NCBI RefSeq assembly: GCF_000317105.1
Contig: NC_019693.1
Coordinates: forward strand, 3,658,001-3,722,000
Reading direction: 5' to 3'
DNA: 64,000 nt
Source of the DNA: Oscillatoria acuminata PCC 6304
GTDB lineage: Bacteria > Cyanobacteriota > Cyanobacteriia > Cyanobacteriales > Laspinemataceae
Part shown: positions 34,691-44,059 of the stretch, in pieces
Layout of the letters: the number at the start of each line of letters is the position of its first letter
Position numbering within the stretch: the stretch's first letter is position 1
Program-made: the position numbers and the translations under genes
The notes under the pieces: model-generated
The model's database searches: none
What the model was told of the DNA's origin: nothing
The model's input: the letters and a program-made list of their open reading frames with translations, nothing else

Positions 34691-34760
34691 GGCGATCGCA
34701 TTTGGGTCCCAATTTTTCCCTGAATGGGAATCATCCATCTAGCCGCGATCGGCACCATTG

Positions 34761-34791
34761 CCCTTAGATTCTCATAATCTGAGGGTTTTTT
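34761..34791 (+). terminator. Rho-independent terminator of gltA
   Basis: Stem CCCTTAGATT / AATCTGAGGG (one G-T wobble) with a CTCAT loop, followed by TTTTTT; about 70 bases past the gltA stop. Confidence 0.85.
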
Positions 34792-34877
34792 GTTGCCTAA
34801 CTCTCCGCTTCCCTACCTCTCCTAAGGCCCTCCCCACCCCTCCTAAGGCCCTCCCCTGTCTAGGAGAGGGAGGTATA

Positions 34878-34997
34878 ATACCAAATCCGGTTGTAAAAAG
34901 TCGATTTTCTCTTGAGCCCGCGCAGGCGGGCTTCGTCCGTGTAGCCCCACCCTTCAGGGTGCGGGTTTTTATAGACCTTTAAAAACCGGATTCCGTA
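34878..34997. mobile_element. MITE-like family B, copy 2 (reverse orientation)
   Basis: 120 bp from ATACCAAATCCGGTTG to AACCGGATTCCGTAT. Its interior (CCCGCGCAGGCGGGC and CACCCTTCAGGGTGCGGG hairpins) matches copy 1 at 10777-10923 read in reverse. It lies in the 557-base gap 34691-35247, between gltA and ndhA. Confidence 0.72.
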
Positions 34998-35064
34998 TAA
35001 GGAATAAATATCTTGGCGGGAGAGGGAGAATAATCCAATTTTTTTATTGCTGGAGGCGGGAATT

Positions 35065-35139
35065 AACATCTTTCTCCCCCTTCCCTCCTAGGGAAGGGGG
35101 CTGGGGGGTTAGGTCTCTTGAACAAATTGAGATGCTCCC
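35065..35139. repeat. Truncated MITE family A copy
   Basis: The right end, AAATTGAGATGCTCCC at 35124-35139, and the inner block CCCCCTTCCCTCCTAGGGAAGGGGGCTGGGGGGTTAGG match family A copies 1 and 3 (longer motif 35079-35114). The left terminal repeat is missing, and no 8-bp duplication is found. Confidence 0.7.
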
Positions 35140-35247
35140 TAAACACTGAAACTCAAGCCTCTCCCAGAGTTCTGGCGTCCATCGAGCGCTATACTGTTAT
35201 TGCATTTAACCGAGTCGTAAGAAATCTTCACACTCTCAATAGGAAGC

Positions 35248-36366
35248 ATGAACTCAGGTATAGACCTACAAGGAAGTTTTATAAAAGCGCTCGCAGATTT
35301 GGGCCTTCCAGCGGGAGCAGCAAAAGCCATCTGGATGCCAATTCCGATGGTCCTCATGCTAGTTGTCGCAACAATTGGCGTGCTCGTAACCGTCTGGCTA
35401 GAGCGAAAAATTTCTGCGGCGGTCCAACAGCGCATCGGCCCAGAATACATCGGCCCCTTGGGAATTTTAGCCCCCGCCGCCGATGGTCTCAAACTCTTGT
35501 TCAAAGAGGATATCCTGCCAGCCAAAGCTGACCCCATCCTCTTTACCCTCGGGCCCGTCCTGGTGGTAGTCCCCGTGTTCGCTTCCTTCCTGATTGTCCC
35601 CTTCGGACAAAATCTCATCATTAGCGATGTCGGGGTAGCCATCTTTTTATGGATTTCCCTTTCCAGCATTCAGCCGATCGGCTTACTGATGGCAGGTTAT
35701 GCCTCCAATAACAAATACTCTCTGATCGGTGGATTGCGCGCTGCCGCCCAGTCCATCAGTTATGAAATTCCCCTCGCCCTGAGTGTACTGGCGGTGGTGA
35801 TGATGTCCAACAGCCTGAGTACCCTGGACATTGTGGAACAGCAATCCAGCTATGGCATCCTCAGTTGGAACGTCTGGCGTCAACCCCTCGGCTTTATCAT
35901 CTTCTGGATTGCGGCCCTGGCGGAATGCGAACGCTTACCCTTTGACCTTCCAGAAGCTGAAGAAGAAATCGTCGCCGGATATCAAACCGAATATTCGGGC
36001 ATGAAATTCGCCCTGTTCTACTTGGGTTCCTACGTCAACCTCGTCCTCTCGGCACTCCTAATCGCCGTGCTCTATCTGGGGGGCTGGGAATCTCCGATCC
36101 CCGTAGAACTCTTGGGAAGTTGGCTGGGTGTCAGCGAAACCACCCCTTGGCTGCAAGTGATTACCGGAACCCTCGGCATCACCATGACCCTGCTCAAGGC
36201 TTATTTCTTTGTTTTCCTCGCCATTCTGATGCGCTGGACCTTACCCCGCGTTCGGATCGACCAACTCCTGGATTTAGGGTGGAAATTCCTGCTGCCCGTT
36301 TCTCTGGTCAATCTGCTCTTAACTGCCGCCTTAAAGTTGGCATTTCCTTTTGCCTTTGGGGGGTAA
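35248..36366 (+). CDS. ndhA: NDH-1 subunit NdhA (NuoH-type)
   Basis: 372 residues, eight or nine membrane helices. NdhA is the membrane subunit at the quinone entrance of the photosynthetic NDH-1 complex, used in respiration and cyclic electron flow. Family marks: [62 protein letters not shown], and [18 protein letters not shown]. It heads the ndhA-I-G-E set found in most cyanobacteria. Confidence 0.98.
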   Translation: MNSGIDLQGSFIKALADLGLPAGAAKAIWMPIPMVLMLVVATIGVLVTVWLERKISAAVQQRIGPEYIGPLGILAPAADGLKLLFKEDILPAKADPILFTLGPVLVVVPVFASFLIVPFGQNLIISDVGVAIFLWISLSSIQPIGLLMAGYASNNKYSLIGGLRAAAQSISYEIPLALSVLAVVMMSNSLSTLDIVEQQSSYGILSWNVWRQPLGFIIFWIAALAECERLPFDLPEAEEEIVAGYQTEYSGMKFALFYLGSYVNLVLSALLIAVLYLGGWESPIPVELLGSWLGVSETTPWLQVITGTLGITMTLLKAYFFVFLAILMRWTLPRVRIDQLLDLGWKFLLPVSLVNLLLTAALKLAFPFAFGG

Positions 36367-36475
36367 ATGGGGTTCCTTTCGTTCAAAAACTGCCCAGTTA
36401 TTGCGCGATCGCTGAATTTCATCTTGACTTCAGGTCACCACTCCCTATCACCTAGCAGTCCTCGCCGAGAACACT

Positions 36476-37078
36476 ATGCTCAAATTCCTCAACCAAGTTA
36501 GCAACTACGCCAAAGAAACCGTTCAAGCGGCCAAATATATCGGTCAAGGACTCTCCGTGACCTTTGACCATATGCGCCGTCGCCCAGTTACGGTGCAATA
36601 TCCCTACGAAAAACTGATTCCTTCTGAACGGTATCGGGGTCGGATTCACTTTGAATTTGATAAGTGCATTTCCTGCGAAGTGTGCGTGCGCGTTTGCCCA
36701 ATTAACCTGCCCGTGGTGGATTGGGAATTCAACAAAGAAACCAAAAAGAAACAACTCAAACACTACAGTATTGACTTCGGCGTTTGTATTTTCTGCGCCA
36801 ACTGTGTAGAATACTGTCCGACCAATTGTCTCTCCGCGACGGAAGAATACGAACTTTCCACTTACGATCGCCACGAATTAAATTTTGATAACGTGGCAAT
36901 GGGACGCTTACCTTACAAAGTCACCGACGATCCAATGGTGACTCCCCTCAGAGAACTCGCCTATCTACCCAAAGGCGTGATCTCTCCCCATGATTTGCCC
37001 CCGAACTCTCGTCGTGCCGGTCTACGTCCTGAAGAAATTCGGGAACAGATGGAACAAGAACAATCCACAGAAAAATAG
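36476..37078 (+). CDS. ndhI: NDH-1 subunit NdhI, 2x[4Fe-4S]
   Basis: 200 residues. Two [4Fe-4S] ferredoxin motifs are complete: [12 protein letters not shown] and [12 protein letters not shown]. NdhI carries electrons within the peripheral arm of NDH-1. The N-terminal helix region ([15 protein letters not shown]) and the Tyr-rich middle are typical of the family. Downstream of ndhA in the same operon, gap 109 bases. Confidence 0.98.
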   Translation: MLKFLNQVSNYAKETVQAAKYIGQGLSVTFDHMRRRPVTVQYPYEKLIPSERYRGRIHFEFDKCISCEVCVRVCPINLPVVDWEFNKETKKKQLKHYSIDFGVCIFCANCVEYCPTNCLSATEEYELSTYDRHELNFDNVAMGRLPYKVTDDPMVTPLRELAYLPKGVISPHDLPPNSRRAGLRPEEIREQMEQEQSTEK

Positions 37079-37129
37079 GGAAAATTTGTCACCAAATCCT
37101 AGGGGATAATTTCACTTAAAATGAAGAAT

Positions 37130-37197
37130 GGCCCAAACCAATGACCCCCGACAAATGACCCCCGACAAAGCACAAAGGACAAAGAACAAAGGACAAA
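37130..37197. repeat. Low-complexity GACAAA repeats before ndhG
   Basis: Imperfect short repeats ATGACCCCCGACAA (two copies) then AAAGGACAAAGAACAAAGGACAAA. They fill most of the 123-base spacer between ndhI and ndhG and could affect translation of ndhG. Confidence 0.6.
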
Positions 37198-37201
37198 TAC
37201 A

Positions 37202-37819
37202 GTGAATTTAGCGGAAGGCGTTCAGATAGTTTCGTTTGGCCTGCTGGCCGTGATGATGATAGGAGCAGCCTTGGGTGTCGTCCTCCTATCTCAGGTCGTT
37301 TATTCGGCCTTTCTATTAGGCGGTGTGTTTATCAGCATGGCCGGTTTGTATCTGTTGCTCAATGCTGATTTTGTAGCAGCGGCCCAGATTTTGATTTATG
37401 TCGGTGCCGTTAACGTACTGATTTTGTTTGCCATCATGCTGGTCAACAAACAGGAGGATTTCACCAACCTTCCCAATTACTGGATCCGTCGCGGAGCAAC
37501 CGCCCTCGTCGCTTTGGGATTATTCGCCCTATTAAGCACGATGGTCCTCTCAACTCCTTGGGCCGTGACACCCACTGTGGCAACAGCAGGAAATACAGTT
37601 GTGCAGATTGGAGAACATTTATTCAGCGATTTTTTATTGCCGTTTGAATTGGCCTCTGTCCTGTTATTGATGGCAATGGTTGGCGCAATTATTTTGGCCC
37701 GTCGGGAGTTGATTCCTGCCGAGCGAAAAGCCCAACTCGATTCAGCCGAACTGGATTTGAAGTTGCCGGAACGTCGCCGTGTACCCGTCCCGGCTCTCCG
37801 GGGAAAAACCCAGGAATGA
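37202..37819 (+). CDS. ndhG: NDH-1 subunit NdhG (NuoJ-type)
   Basis: 205 residues with five membrane helices, matching NuoJ/NdhG (AAQILIYVGAVNVLILFAIMLV is a hallmark). It starts with GTG at 37202. It is a membrane subunit of NDH-1. The C-terminal 30 residues are polar (RRELIPAERKAQLD). A hairpin TTAAGGGG / CCCCTTAA lies between this gene and ndhE. Confidence 0.97.
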   Translation: MNLAEGVQIVSFGLLAVMMIGAALGVVLLSQVVYSAFLLGGVFISMAGLYLLLNADFVAAAQILIYVGAVNVLILFAIMLVNKQEDFTNLPNYWIRRGATALVALGLFALLSTMVLSTPWAVTPTVATAGNTVVQIGEHLFSDFLLPFELASVLLLMAMVGAIILARRELIPAERKAQLDSAELDLKLPERRRVPVPALRGKTQE

Positions 37820-37936
37820 AAAGGGTAAAAAAACGTAAAACGTTGTGAATTAACGTTGTGAACTTTTACCGTTTTAAGGGGTAAATTTCATCGCCCCTTA
37901 ATCATTCCACAGCTAGTAAGATACTGATGAGGATTA

Positions 37937-38248
37937 ATGGAACTGCAACTCGAATACTTTTTAGTTTTGGCAGCCGCCTTGTTCTGCATTGGCATTTATG
38001 GCTTGATTACCAGTCGCAACGCCGTCCGGGTGTTGATGTCGATTGAGCTATTGTTAAATGCAGTGAATTTGAATTTAATCGCCTTTTCTAATTTCCTGGA
38101 CTCCGCTACAATTAAGGGTCAGGTTTTTGGTGTGTTTGTGATTACTGTGGCGGCGGCGGAAGCGGCAGTGGGTTTGGCGATCGTCCTGGCTATCTATCGC
38201 AACCGCGATACGGTGGATATGGAGCAGTTTAATCTCCTGAAATGGTAA
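37937..38248 (+). CDS. ndhE: NDH-1 subunit NdhE (NuoK-type)
   Basis: 103 residues, three membrane helices. Matches NuoK/Ndh[35 protein letters not shown], with the two membrane Glu residues used in proton transfer (SIELLLN and [18 protein letters not shown]). Last gene of the ndhA-I-G-E set; terminated by the hairpin at 38283-38312. Confidence 0.98.
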   Translation: MELQLEYFLVLAAALFCIGIYGLITSRNAVRVLMSIELLLNAVNLNLIAFSNFLDSATIKGQVFGVFVITVAAAEAAVGLAIVLAIYRNRDTVDMEQFNLLKW

Positions 38249-38282
38249 GAAGAGTCTGAAGTCATAAGGCTCTGACTCTATT

Positions 38283-38322
38283 AAACCGGGTTTTTTAAAA
38301 GAGACCCGGTTTCTAATTTTTT
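38283..38322 (+). terminator. Terminator of the ndhAIGE operon
   Basis: Perfect 9-bp stem AAACCGGGT / ACCCGGTTT with a 12-base loop, then TCTAATTTTTT; 34 bases after the ndhE stop. Confidence 0.75.
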
Positions 38323-38577
38323 GAGTGAGGGTTTTCGGGGCGGCCATTCCGTTTCGGTGAAATGGTGCAATCAGCATTATCAAGGAGGATATTCCCAGGA
38401 GATTTAGAGGTGAGGGGCTTGGAGAACAAGAGCCAGGAAGAGATTACCGGCAGGGGCGATAAATCGTTGGCTCAAGGGTGATAAACCGTAGGAATTCGTA
38501 CAATAACTGATAGGCTGACTGGATACACTGATGAATGCCCAGAAAAGAATATAAAACGGTTAGGGGGTTAGTCTCAA

Positions 38578-39498
38578 GTGCAGCTTAAAAATGCCATTAT
38601 TGCTCATAAAGCCGGGGATGACCTCTCTCGGCGATGGGCCGATCGATGCGCTCGGGAGTTGGAAAATCGGGGGTGTCATGTTTTGGTTGGACCCAGTGGG
38701 TCTAAAGATAATCCCTATCCGGTTTTTTTGGCGTCCTCAACCAGTCAAATTGATTTGGCTGTGGTGTTTGGAGGGGATGGGACGGCCCTAGCAGCGGCTC
38801 GACAACTGGCTCCGGAGGGAATTCCGATGTTGGCGGTCAATGTGGGCGGGCATCTGGGGTTTATTACGGAACACTTTGAGGAGTTTAAAGATACGGAACG
38901 AGTTTGGGATCGTTTGTTAGAAGACCGCTATGCGGTTCAACGTCGGATGATGCTCCAAGGACGGGTTTATGAGGGGCATCATACGAATATGAAACCGGCG
39001 AGCGATCGCTTTTTGGCTTTAAATGAAATGTGTGTGAAACCGGCGGCAGCGGACCGGATGATTACCTCAATTTTGGAAATGGAAATTGATGGGGAGGTGG
39101 TGGATCAGTATCAGGGAGATGGTCTGATTGTGGCAACCCCTACGGGATCAACCTGCTATACGGTGTCGGCGAATGGCCCGATTATGCATGATGGGATGGA
39201 GGCGATCGCCGTGACTCCGATTTGTCCCCTGAGTTTGTCCAGTCGTCCGATTGTGTTACCCCCAGGAGCCGTGGTCAGTATTTGGCCTTTAGCAGACCCG
39301 GATTTGAGTACAAAATTGTGGATGGATGGGGTAATGGCAACCTCAATTTGGCCGGGACATCGGGTGGATGTCCGGATGGCAGATTGTCGAGCTAAGTTTA
39401 TTATTTTACAGGAAAATTATTCCTATTATCAGACTTTACGAGAAAAGTTACAATGGGCAGGCGCGAGAATTAAATATAATAATAATCACCGCCATTAA
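38578..39498 (+). CDS. nadK: NAD kinase
   Basis: 306 residues. NAD kinase makes NADP from NAD and ATP. The GGDG motif is in VVFGGDGTALAAAR; NVGGHLGFITE and the ribose site PTGSTCYTVSANGPI are intact. It starts with GTG at 38578. Cyanobacteria usually carry two NAD kinases of different groups; this one is longer at the N-terminus than the short form, but its group cannot be fixed here. It stands alone, 329 bases from ndhE. Confidence 0.95.
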   Translation: MQLKNAIIAHKAGDDLSRRWADRCARELENRGCHVLVGPSGSKDNPYPVFLASSTSQIDLAVVFGGDGTALAAARQLAPEGIPMLAVNVGGHLGFITEHFEEFKDTERVWDRLLEDRYAVQRRMMLQGRVYEGHHTNMKPASDRFLALNEMCVKPAAADRMITSILEMEIDGEVVDQYQGDGLIVATPTGSTCYTVSANGPIMHDGMEAIAVTPICPLSLSSRPIVLPPGAVVSIWPLADPDLSTKLWMDGVMATSIWPGHRVDVRMADCRAKFIILQENYSYYQTLREKLQWAGARIKYNNNHRH

Positions 39499-39598
39499 AG
39501 GATGCTAAAAGTCAGGCGATCGCCTCAATACCCCGGGGAAGGGAGGGGGTTAAAAGAGGCGATAACCTGATTTTTTTGAATAATCCAAATTCAGTTTT

Positions 39599-39781
39599 TC
39601 ACAAAGTTTGTGCCGCCGGAAAATCTCCACCCTGAATTTTTAAGATGTCTCGGGTTGATTGCTCCGGCAGTTCTAACAGTTTTAAACCAGAATGTAGGGT
39701 TGAAACGGACAAGGTTAAGGACCAAGCATAATCCGAGATTTCCCTCTCAGTGGGAGTGATTTGGCCCAATTGATTGATCAT
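39599..39781 (-). CDS. Possible small protein, function unknown
   Basis: 60 residues, MINQLGQITPTEREISDYAWSL then LTLSVSTLHSGLKLLELPEQSTRDIL. No signal peptide or membrane segment. The composition looks like a real protein rather than a shadow frame, and no gene lies opposite. A small hairpin ACTCGG / CCGAGT lies 6 bases upstream of the ATG. I do not recognise the family. Confidence 0.4.
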   Translation of the reverse strand: MINQLGQITPTEREISDYAWSLTLSVSTLHSGLKLLELPEQSTRDILKIQGGDFPAAQTL

Positions 39782-39905
39782 GCTTTTGACTCGGTTTGGC
39801 CGAGTTGGAGGAAACCCCCATTGGGGCGATCGCAGCCGGTGATTGTCCGGTTAGGCTCCCAACCCGGAAACCTTGGTCACATCTAGCCCCTTGCATTCCC
39901 TCTTC

Positions 39906-40097
39906 CTAATTTTTCCGCCCCGAGGCGATCGCTGAAGACAACGGTGAGCAGACGAGTTCCGGGTGGCATCCGCTGGACTCACTACAAACTGGAGGCACTT
40001 CATAATCGCATAAAATTAAGGGTTGAGATTTAATTTGTACCGCCGCTATTAGGGTTACAGATAAACCCATGATGCTAATCCAAAACAGCCGGTTCAT
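39906..40097 (-). CDS. Possible small secreted Cys-containing protein
   Basis: 63 residues. The first 25 (MNRLFWISIMGLSVTLIAAV) look like a signal peptide or membrane anchor. Four cysteines follow (LCDYEVPPVCSESSGCHPELVC). ATGGAGTG lies upstream of the ATG as a possible ribosome binding site. Family not recognised. Confidence 0.45.
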   Translation of the reverse strand: MNRLFWISIMGLSVTLIAAVQIKSQPLILCDYEVPPVCSESSGCHPELVCSPLSSAIASGRKN

Positions 40098-41109
40098 AAA
40101 CAGTTCACTCCATAGCAGATGACTGCCTGTTTATTCGGATGCTGTAGTCCGATTTCCGAAGGAAGCGATCGCCTTAATGTCAACAATCTGCTCAGACTGT
40201 GTTCACCCTGGATCCAAACCGGACTCTGCCAACAAAACTAGATTCGGTATTTTAAGCTACAGCACCCCTGGGCAAGGGTGATTATATTGAATTTGGAAGA
40301 TATTTAATAGAATTAGATAGGCCCGTAGGTCTTTTTAGTAAACGAATATAAAAGGCAATCCCGCCAGAGTTGCTCTGGCGGGATTGTTGTGTTTTGCAGG
40401 GGGTCTATTCACTGGGTAAAGGGCCAAAAACCGGATTTCTGGCCCAATGGGTTGCTCATGGTCACAGATGGGGTGAAGAAACCCTATTTCTTCCCTGGGT
40501 AAAAGACTAGAAACCGGATTTCTTGCCGAATGAGTTGCTAATAGTTCCAGAATCATAACTGAAAGGCCCAACCGGGGATCTTCAGGAACCTGTTATAACC
40601 AAGGTTAGATTAATTTTTCTAATCAGGAATTTTTAGAAAATAAACTATATCAATCATTAGCTGCTCGTCGGGAATCATAATCAAAGTGAACAGATTCAGA
40701 TCCCATCAGGAAGTCGTTACCAGTAGATAATAGAATGGAGGGAATCAAAATATAGCGCGTCTAAATCAATTTGCTATAAAAATAGCTTTTGCTCGATGCA
40801 AAGCCTGCGGCATGGTGAAGCGCTTACGCGCAGACTGCACCAACGATGTGCGGCACTTCAAGGCGATCGGCTGTCGGATCACATTCTCCAAATGATTTAG
40901 GCTCGCTATATCCTAAAATTTAAAGGGAAATCCGCCTGAACGGGAGGACCAAGGGAACGTTAAGTCTCAGAGGTCCGAACACAGGAGAACCCACCCATGC
41001 ACCTTTAGGGCAGCAGATGAATGATCGGCTCTTTTAATGGGATAATTTAGAGGATATAGTTGTGGAGTAGCGATGGGTAATTTTTTGTCTATCTTTCCCT
41101 ATCCCCTCA
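40098..41109. other. 1-kb gene-free region with dispersed repeats
   Basis: No convincing gene. Contains a strong hairpin at 40356-40386, two imperfect copies of an AGAAACCGGATTTCTxGCCxAATGxGTTGCT segment between 40425 and 40545, and a palindromic block near 40795-40880. Around 40930-41020 a stretch with GGTCCGAACACAGGAGAACCC recalls part of a structured RNA, but I cannot match it to a known riboswitch. Confidence 0.5.
40356..40386. terminator. Perfect 14-bp hairpin, orphan terminator-like
   Basis: Perfect stem CAATCCCGCCAGAG / CTCTGGCGGGATTG with a TTG loop, then TTGTGTTTT. No gene ends just before it on either strand, so it may belong to an unannotated small RNA. Confidence 0.65.
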
Positions 41110-41712
41110 ATGAACACAGACCCCACTACTATGATTGAGATATTCGGAAATTTCATTCAAAATCCGCCTCTGGGCACCGAGTATTTAATTCTGGGATTCT
41201 CCCCCAGTTCGGCTTCTATTAAAAAGCGATGGCGAAATAATGGCTTATCAGCGGATTTTGTAGCCAATTATTTGTCCACCTTTTTTGGAGACAATGGAAA
41301 CCCGCACAATCCCTGTCAGAAAAAAGCGGAAAGCGCTCATAGCGTCAACTATATCGCCAATGAGTTATTAGAAAACGCGATGAAATTTAGTGATTCTAGC
41401 TTGCCGCATCCCACCACCCTTCAAATTCATTTATATGAAGATTCGATTATTTTGATGACAAATAATGGGATAAACCGAAAACAGGAGGCTGATTTGCGGG
41501 CCTACATTGAGCGATTAAGTGTCTGCGAACCTGAAGAGTTGTATCTGGAGCAGTTGGAAAAGAATGCAGAGGCAGAGGAGCCCAGCAGTTCAAGGTTAGG
41601 TTATTTGACGATTCTAAATGATTATCAAGGCAAAATTGGGTGGCAATTTGAGAGATTTCCTGAAGAATATCGCGGCATCTCTTTGACGACGATGGTAAAA
41701 TTATTTTTATAG
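41110..41712 (+). CDS. HATPase-like (histidine-kinase-fold) protein, no kinase core
   Basis: 200 residues, cytoplasmic. VNYIANELLENAMKFS is an N box of the GHKL ATPase fold, as in anti-sigma kinases (RsbW/SpoIIAB) and SiaB-like proteins (DUF6272 in cyanobacteria, by recall). The next boxes are not canonical: the region where DxGxG is expected reads MTNNGINRKQE. There is no HisKA domain. A role in a partner-switching or signalling pathway is possible but not shown. It converges with the 41886-43442 gene across a long palindrome. Confidence 0.72.
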   Translation: MNTDPTTMIEIFGNFIQNPPLGTEYLILGFSPSSASIKKRWRNNGLSADFVANYLSTFFGDNGNPHNPCQKKAESAHSVNYIANELLENAMKFSDSSLPHPTTLQIHLYEDSIILMTNNGINRKQEADLRAYIERLSVCEPEELYLEQLEKNAEAEEPSSSRLGYLTILNDYQGKIGWQFERFPEEYRGISLTTMVKLFL

Positions 41713-41802
41713 CTAAAATTTATCCGAAAAAAGACTCGTAATTGGCTTTTGTAAGAGAGAAGCAAGGTGTGGTTTAGTCCGGGGATGGACTGGATTTTAC
41801 TG

Positions 41803-41865
41803 GACTCCCTAAGAACATAAAAAACCGGCTTGGGTGACCCAGGTTTTTATGTTTTCTAGGGAGTC
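41803..41865. terminator. Long near-perfect palindrome, bidirectional terminator
   Basis: Arms GACTCCCTA / TAGGGAGTC (41803-41811 and 41857-41865) and, inside, AACATAAAAA / TTTTTATGTT around CCGGCTTGGGTGACCCAGG. It lies between the convergent genes ending at 41712 and 41886, and can end both transcripts. Confidence 0.75.
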
Positions 41866-41885
41866 AGCCGGGGATTGTAGACAAC

Positions 41886-43442
41886 TTAGTTCAATTGACA
41901 AAACTTGCGATCGCGGTCCGACTCCGGTTCTTGCCAAGAATAGGCAAAGTGACTGACCGAGTTAATTCGGGAAGAATAGCGCCGCAAGGCATACATTTGG
42001 TCTTCTAAAGGCGGTCGATTGGTAACTGGAACGCCCCAATTTCCAGCTAAAGCCGGGATGACCTGAGTGCCTTCAGGAGCCATGCTTAAAACTCGCTCAA
42101 TTTCTTCCATAATACAACCTGAATTTTGGCAATTGGCATAAGCCATTGGATGCCATTCCATCTCGGGAGAAAAGCGATCCCAGGCTTGTAACCTAGAGTC
42201 AAATCCACCTTGACCCACGGGACGGTTCCCACCGGGGAAAAAGACCGCACCCGAAGGGATCCCATTAGGCTCAACTTGCTCCACTGCCAGATTGACAAAA
42301 TCAATAATTCCTTGCACGGCATGAGCAACACTGAGATACCAAAGTTGCCATTGCAACAGGGGCAGACGTTCCCCAGGGGTTCCCATTGTTTTAGCGCCAG
42401 GGGGGACATTCCGCCCTTGCCACATCGGTTCTGCCTCATCGGGATAGAGTGCATCGACAGCAGCAATATCGTTAGCGCTAATAAATCCTTGGGTAACGTA
42501 GCGCCGGATTAATTCCTGACCTTTCTGGTTGAGACCTCGTTGCAGGAGGGTTTGCTTGGATGCTTCACTGTAGATCCAGAGGTCCGATGGCTTGGTGACG
42601 ACGGAAGCAGGGCCGACGCCGCGTAGATAGCGGACATAATCGAATAACATCCCGTCCGGTTTGCGCTTGAGGAGTTCCTGGATCATCCCAGCATAGTCTT
42701 GACGAGCTTGAGGACTGTAGGGGTCGATAAATCCGTGATTGGCGTGACTTTCACCGACCTGTTCATGTAAGCTGGGGTCTTGCATGGCGGTGAGGGTGTT
42801 CTGTCCTTCCCCATTCCGGGCGAGGGCCCCTTGGCGGTCCGGCAGTTGGGCGTAGCTATAGCCAAAGTTCATGGTGAACAACCAGGCATAGACTTTGAGG
42901 CCGCGTTCTTGGCCTTTTTGGATGCCTTGGGCTAGAAGGTCGGCATTTTCATAGCCAGGGATCCGGACGACGGAAGGCCAAGGGGTGTTGTTTTCTGCCT
43001 GGGGTAGGAGGACTTGGCCGTCATAAAAGGCTTCGAGATAGACTTGGTTATAACCCTTGTTAACGATTCTATCCATGAGAGCGTCTAAGGCTCCCGGTCG
43101 AAGATCGCAGGGATATAGACGTAACCAGAGGGCTTGATTTTGGGGCCAAGTTTGGTTGCGACAGTCTTGTAAGCGTTCGGCTTCTTTGACGAGAAAGGCT
43201 TGATAGCGATCGCGAGCAGCCTGATCCCCTTCCAGGGTGGCTTGGCGCAGTTGTTCTTTTTCGGCGATATCTGCTGGAGAAGCCAGACAGGACCCTCTAG
43301 CTTGGGACTGGGCCGGTTGGATCCATAATGTGGGACTCATGACGGCGGTTAGAACTGTTGCCAGTAAACCCCGATAAAAATGCTGCCAGTCAAGCGTCAT
43401 CGCTGTTTTAGGTTTAAAAGTTTTTTTGAGACGATTAGACAT
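41886..43442 (-). CDS. Secreted GHL-family (GH10-like) glycosyl hydrolase
   Basis: 518 residues. A signal peptide (LLATVLTAVMSPTLWIQPAQS) is followed by a Cys-containing N-terminal segment (GSCLASPADIAEKEQ), then a TIM-barrel-like body: NQVYLEAFYDGQVLLP, AWLFTMNFGYSYAQLP, DGMLFDYVRYLRG, HPMAYANCQNSGC, VIPALAGNWG, FAYSWQEPESDRDRKFC. It falls in the family annotated as family 10 glycosylhydrolase (GHL). Substrate unknown. The start could be at 43442 (MSNRLKKTF) or at the internal ATG MTLDWQHFY 14 codons later. Confidence 0.85.
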   Translation of the reverse strand: MSNRLKKTFKPKTAMTLDWQHFYRGLLATVLTAVMSPTLWIQPAQSQARGSCLASPADIAEKEQLRQATLEGDQAARDRYQAFLVKEAERLQDCRNQTWPQNQALWLRLYPCDLRPGALDALMDRIVNKGYNQVYLEAFYDGQVLLPQAENNTPWPSVVRIPGYENADLLAQGIQKGQERGLKVYAWLFTMNFGYSYAQLPDRQGALARNGEGQNTLTAMQDPSLHEQVGESHANHGFIDPYSPQARQDYAGMIQELLKRKPDGMLFDYVRYLRGVGPASVVTKPSDLWIYSEASKQTLLQRGLNQKGQELIRRYVTQGFISANDIAAVDALYPDEAEPMWQGRNVPPGAKTMGTPGERLPLLQWQLWYLSVAHAVQGIIDFVNLAVEQVEPNGIPSGAVFFPGGNRPVGQGGFDSRLQAWDRFSPEMEWHPMAYANCQNSGCIMEEIERVLSMAPEGTQVIPALAGNWGVPVTNRPPLEDQMYALRRYSSRINSVSHFAYSWQEPESDRDRKFCQLN

Positions 43443-43654
43443 CAGATACCCTTACAGAATCCACGCAGAAGTTTCTCAGCACTGTTCAGTTCTATCTTAG
43501 TTTTTCAGCATGATTGCCAACCTTTGATTAGATTTGGGTTGGCAACAATCTCTAATTTTTGGGCGATCGCAACATTGCCCTCGCCCAAAAAAACCCGCAC
43601 AAGAGGAGTTCACTCTAAACTGAGCAATCACTACCCGGATAGGAAATTGCTGGG

Positions 43655-44059
43655 TTAAGTTCCTCGACTCAGAGCCGATTCTACTTGGTTTAACTCCAGT
43701 TCAAGACGGTCTTTCAACTTTTTGGGGACCGGACGGTTGGGATAGGAATTATAATGTCCAGCTAACCCATTCAATGCGGTTTGCATTGTGGTAAATGAAG
43801 CCAGCTTCGCCACGGACTCATCCCGACGATAGCGGGCAAAAAATTCATTGATTCTTAGACGGGCATCGGCCTGGGCAGAAGATTTCTCTGGGGAATCCTC
43901 CGGCAGTTCGATCGCCGTTCTCATACTATTCACCAAGGACAGGGTATCTTGGCGATAATCGCCGGTGAGCAGTCCATTACCCGAACAGCCCACTAAGGCG
44001 ATCGCCATGACCAAGACTAGGGCCAGGAGGCGGGACCAATATTGTTTTAGGGGGATCAT
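43655..44059 (-). CDS. psb27: Photosystem II assembly lipoprotein Psb27
   Basis: About 134 residues from the ATG at 44059 (MIPLKQYWSRLL); a TTG seven codons upstream is possible. A lipoprotein signal with lipobox LVGC precedes the mature protein. Psb27 binds CP43 on the lumenal side and keeps extrinsic subunits off while the manganese cluster is built. Family signs: GDYRQDTLSLVNSMRTAIEL, ARLRINEFFARYRRD, GLAGHYNSYPNRPVPKKLKDRL. Single gene with no close partner on this strand. Confidence 0.95.
   Translation of the reverse strand: MIPLKQYWSRLLALVLVMAIALVGCSGNGLLTGDYRQDTLSLVNSMRTAIELPEDSPEKSSAQADARLRINEFFARYRRDESVAKLASFTTMQTALNGLAGHYNSYPNRPVPKKLKDRLELELNQVESALSRGT

Noticed and set aside
40335-40571. 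78-codon minus-strand frame
   Set aside because: Spans the perfect hairpin and AGAAACCGGATTTCT repeats; not a protein-like sequence.
40930-41020. Possible riboswitch-like stretch with GGTCCGAACACAGGAGAACCC
   Set aside because: Recalls part of a c-di-AMP riboswitch, but the second conserved half is not found and the downstream gene gives no support.
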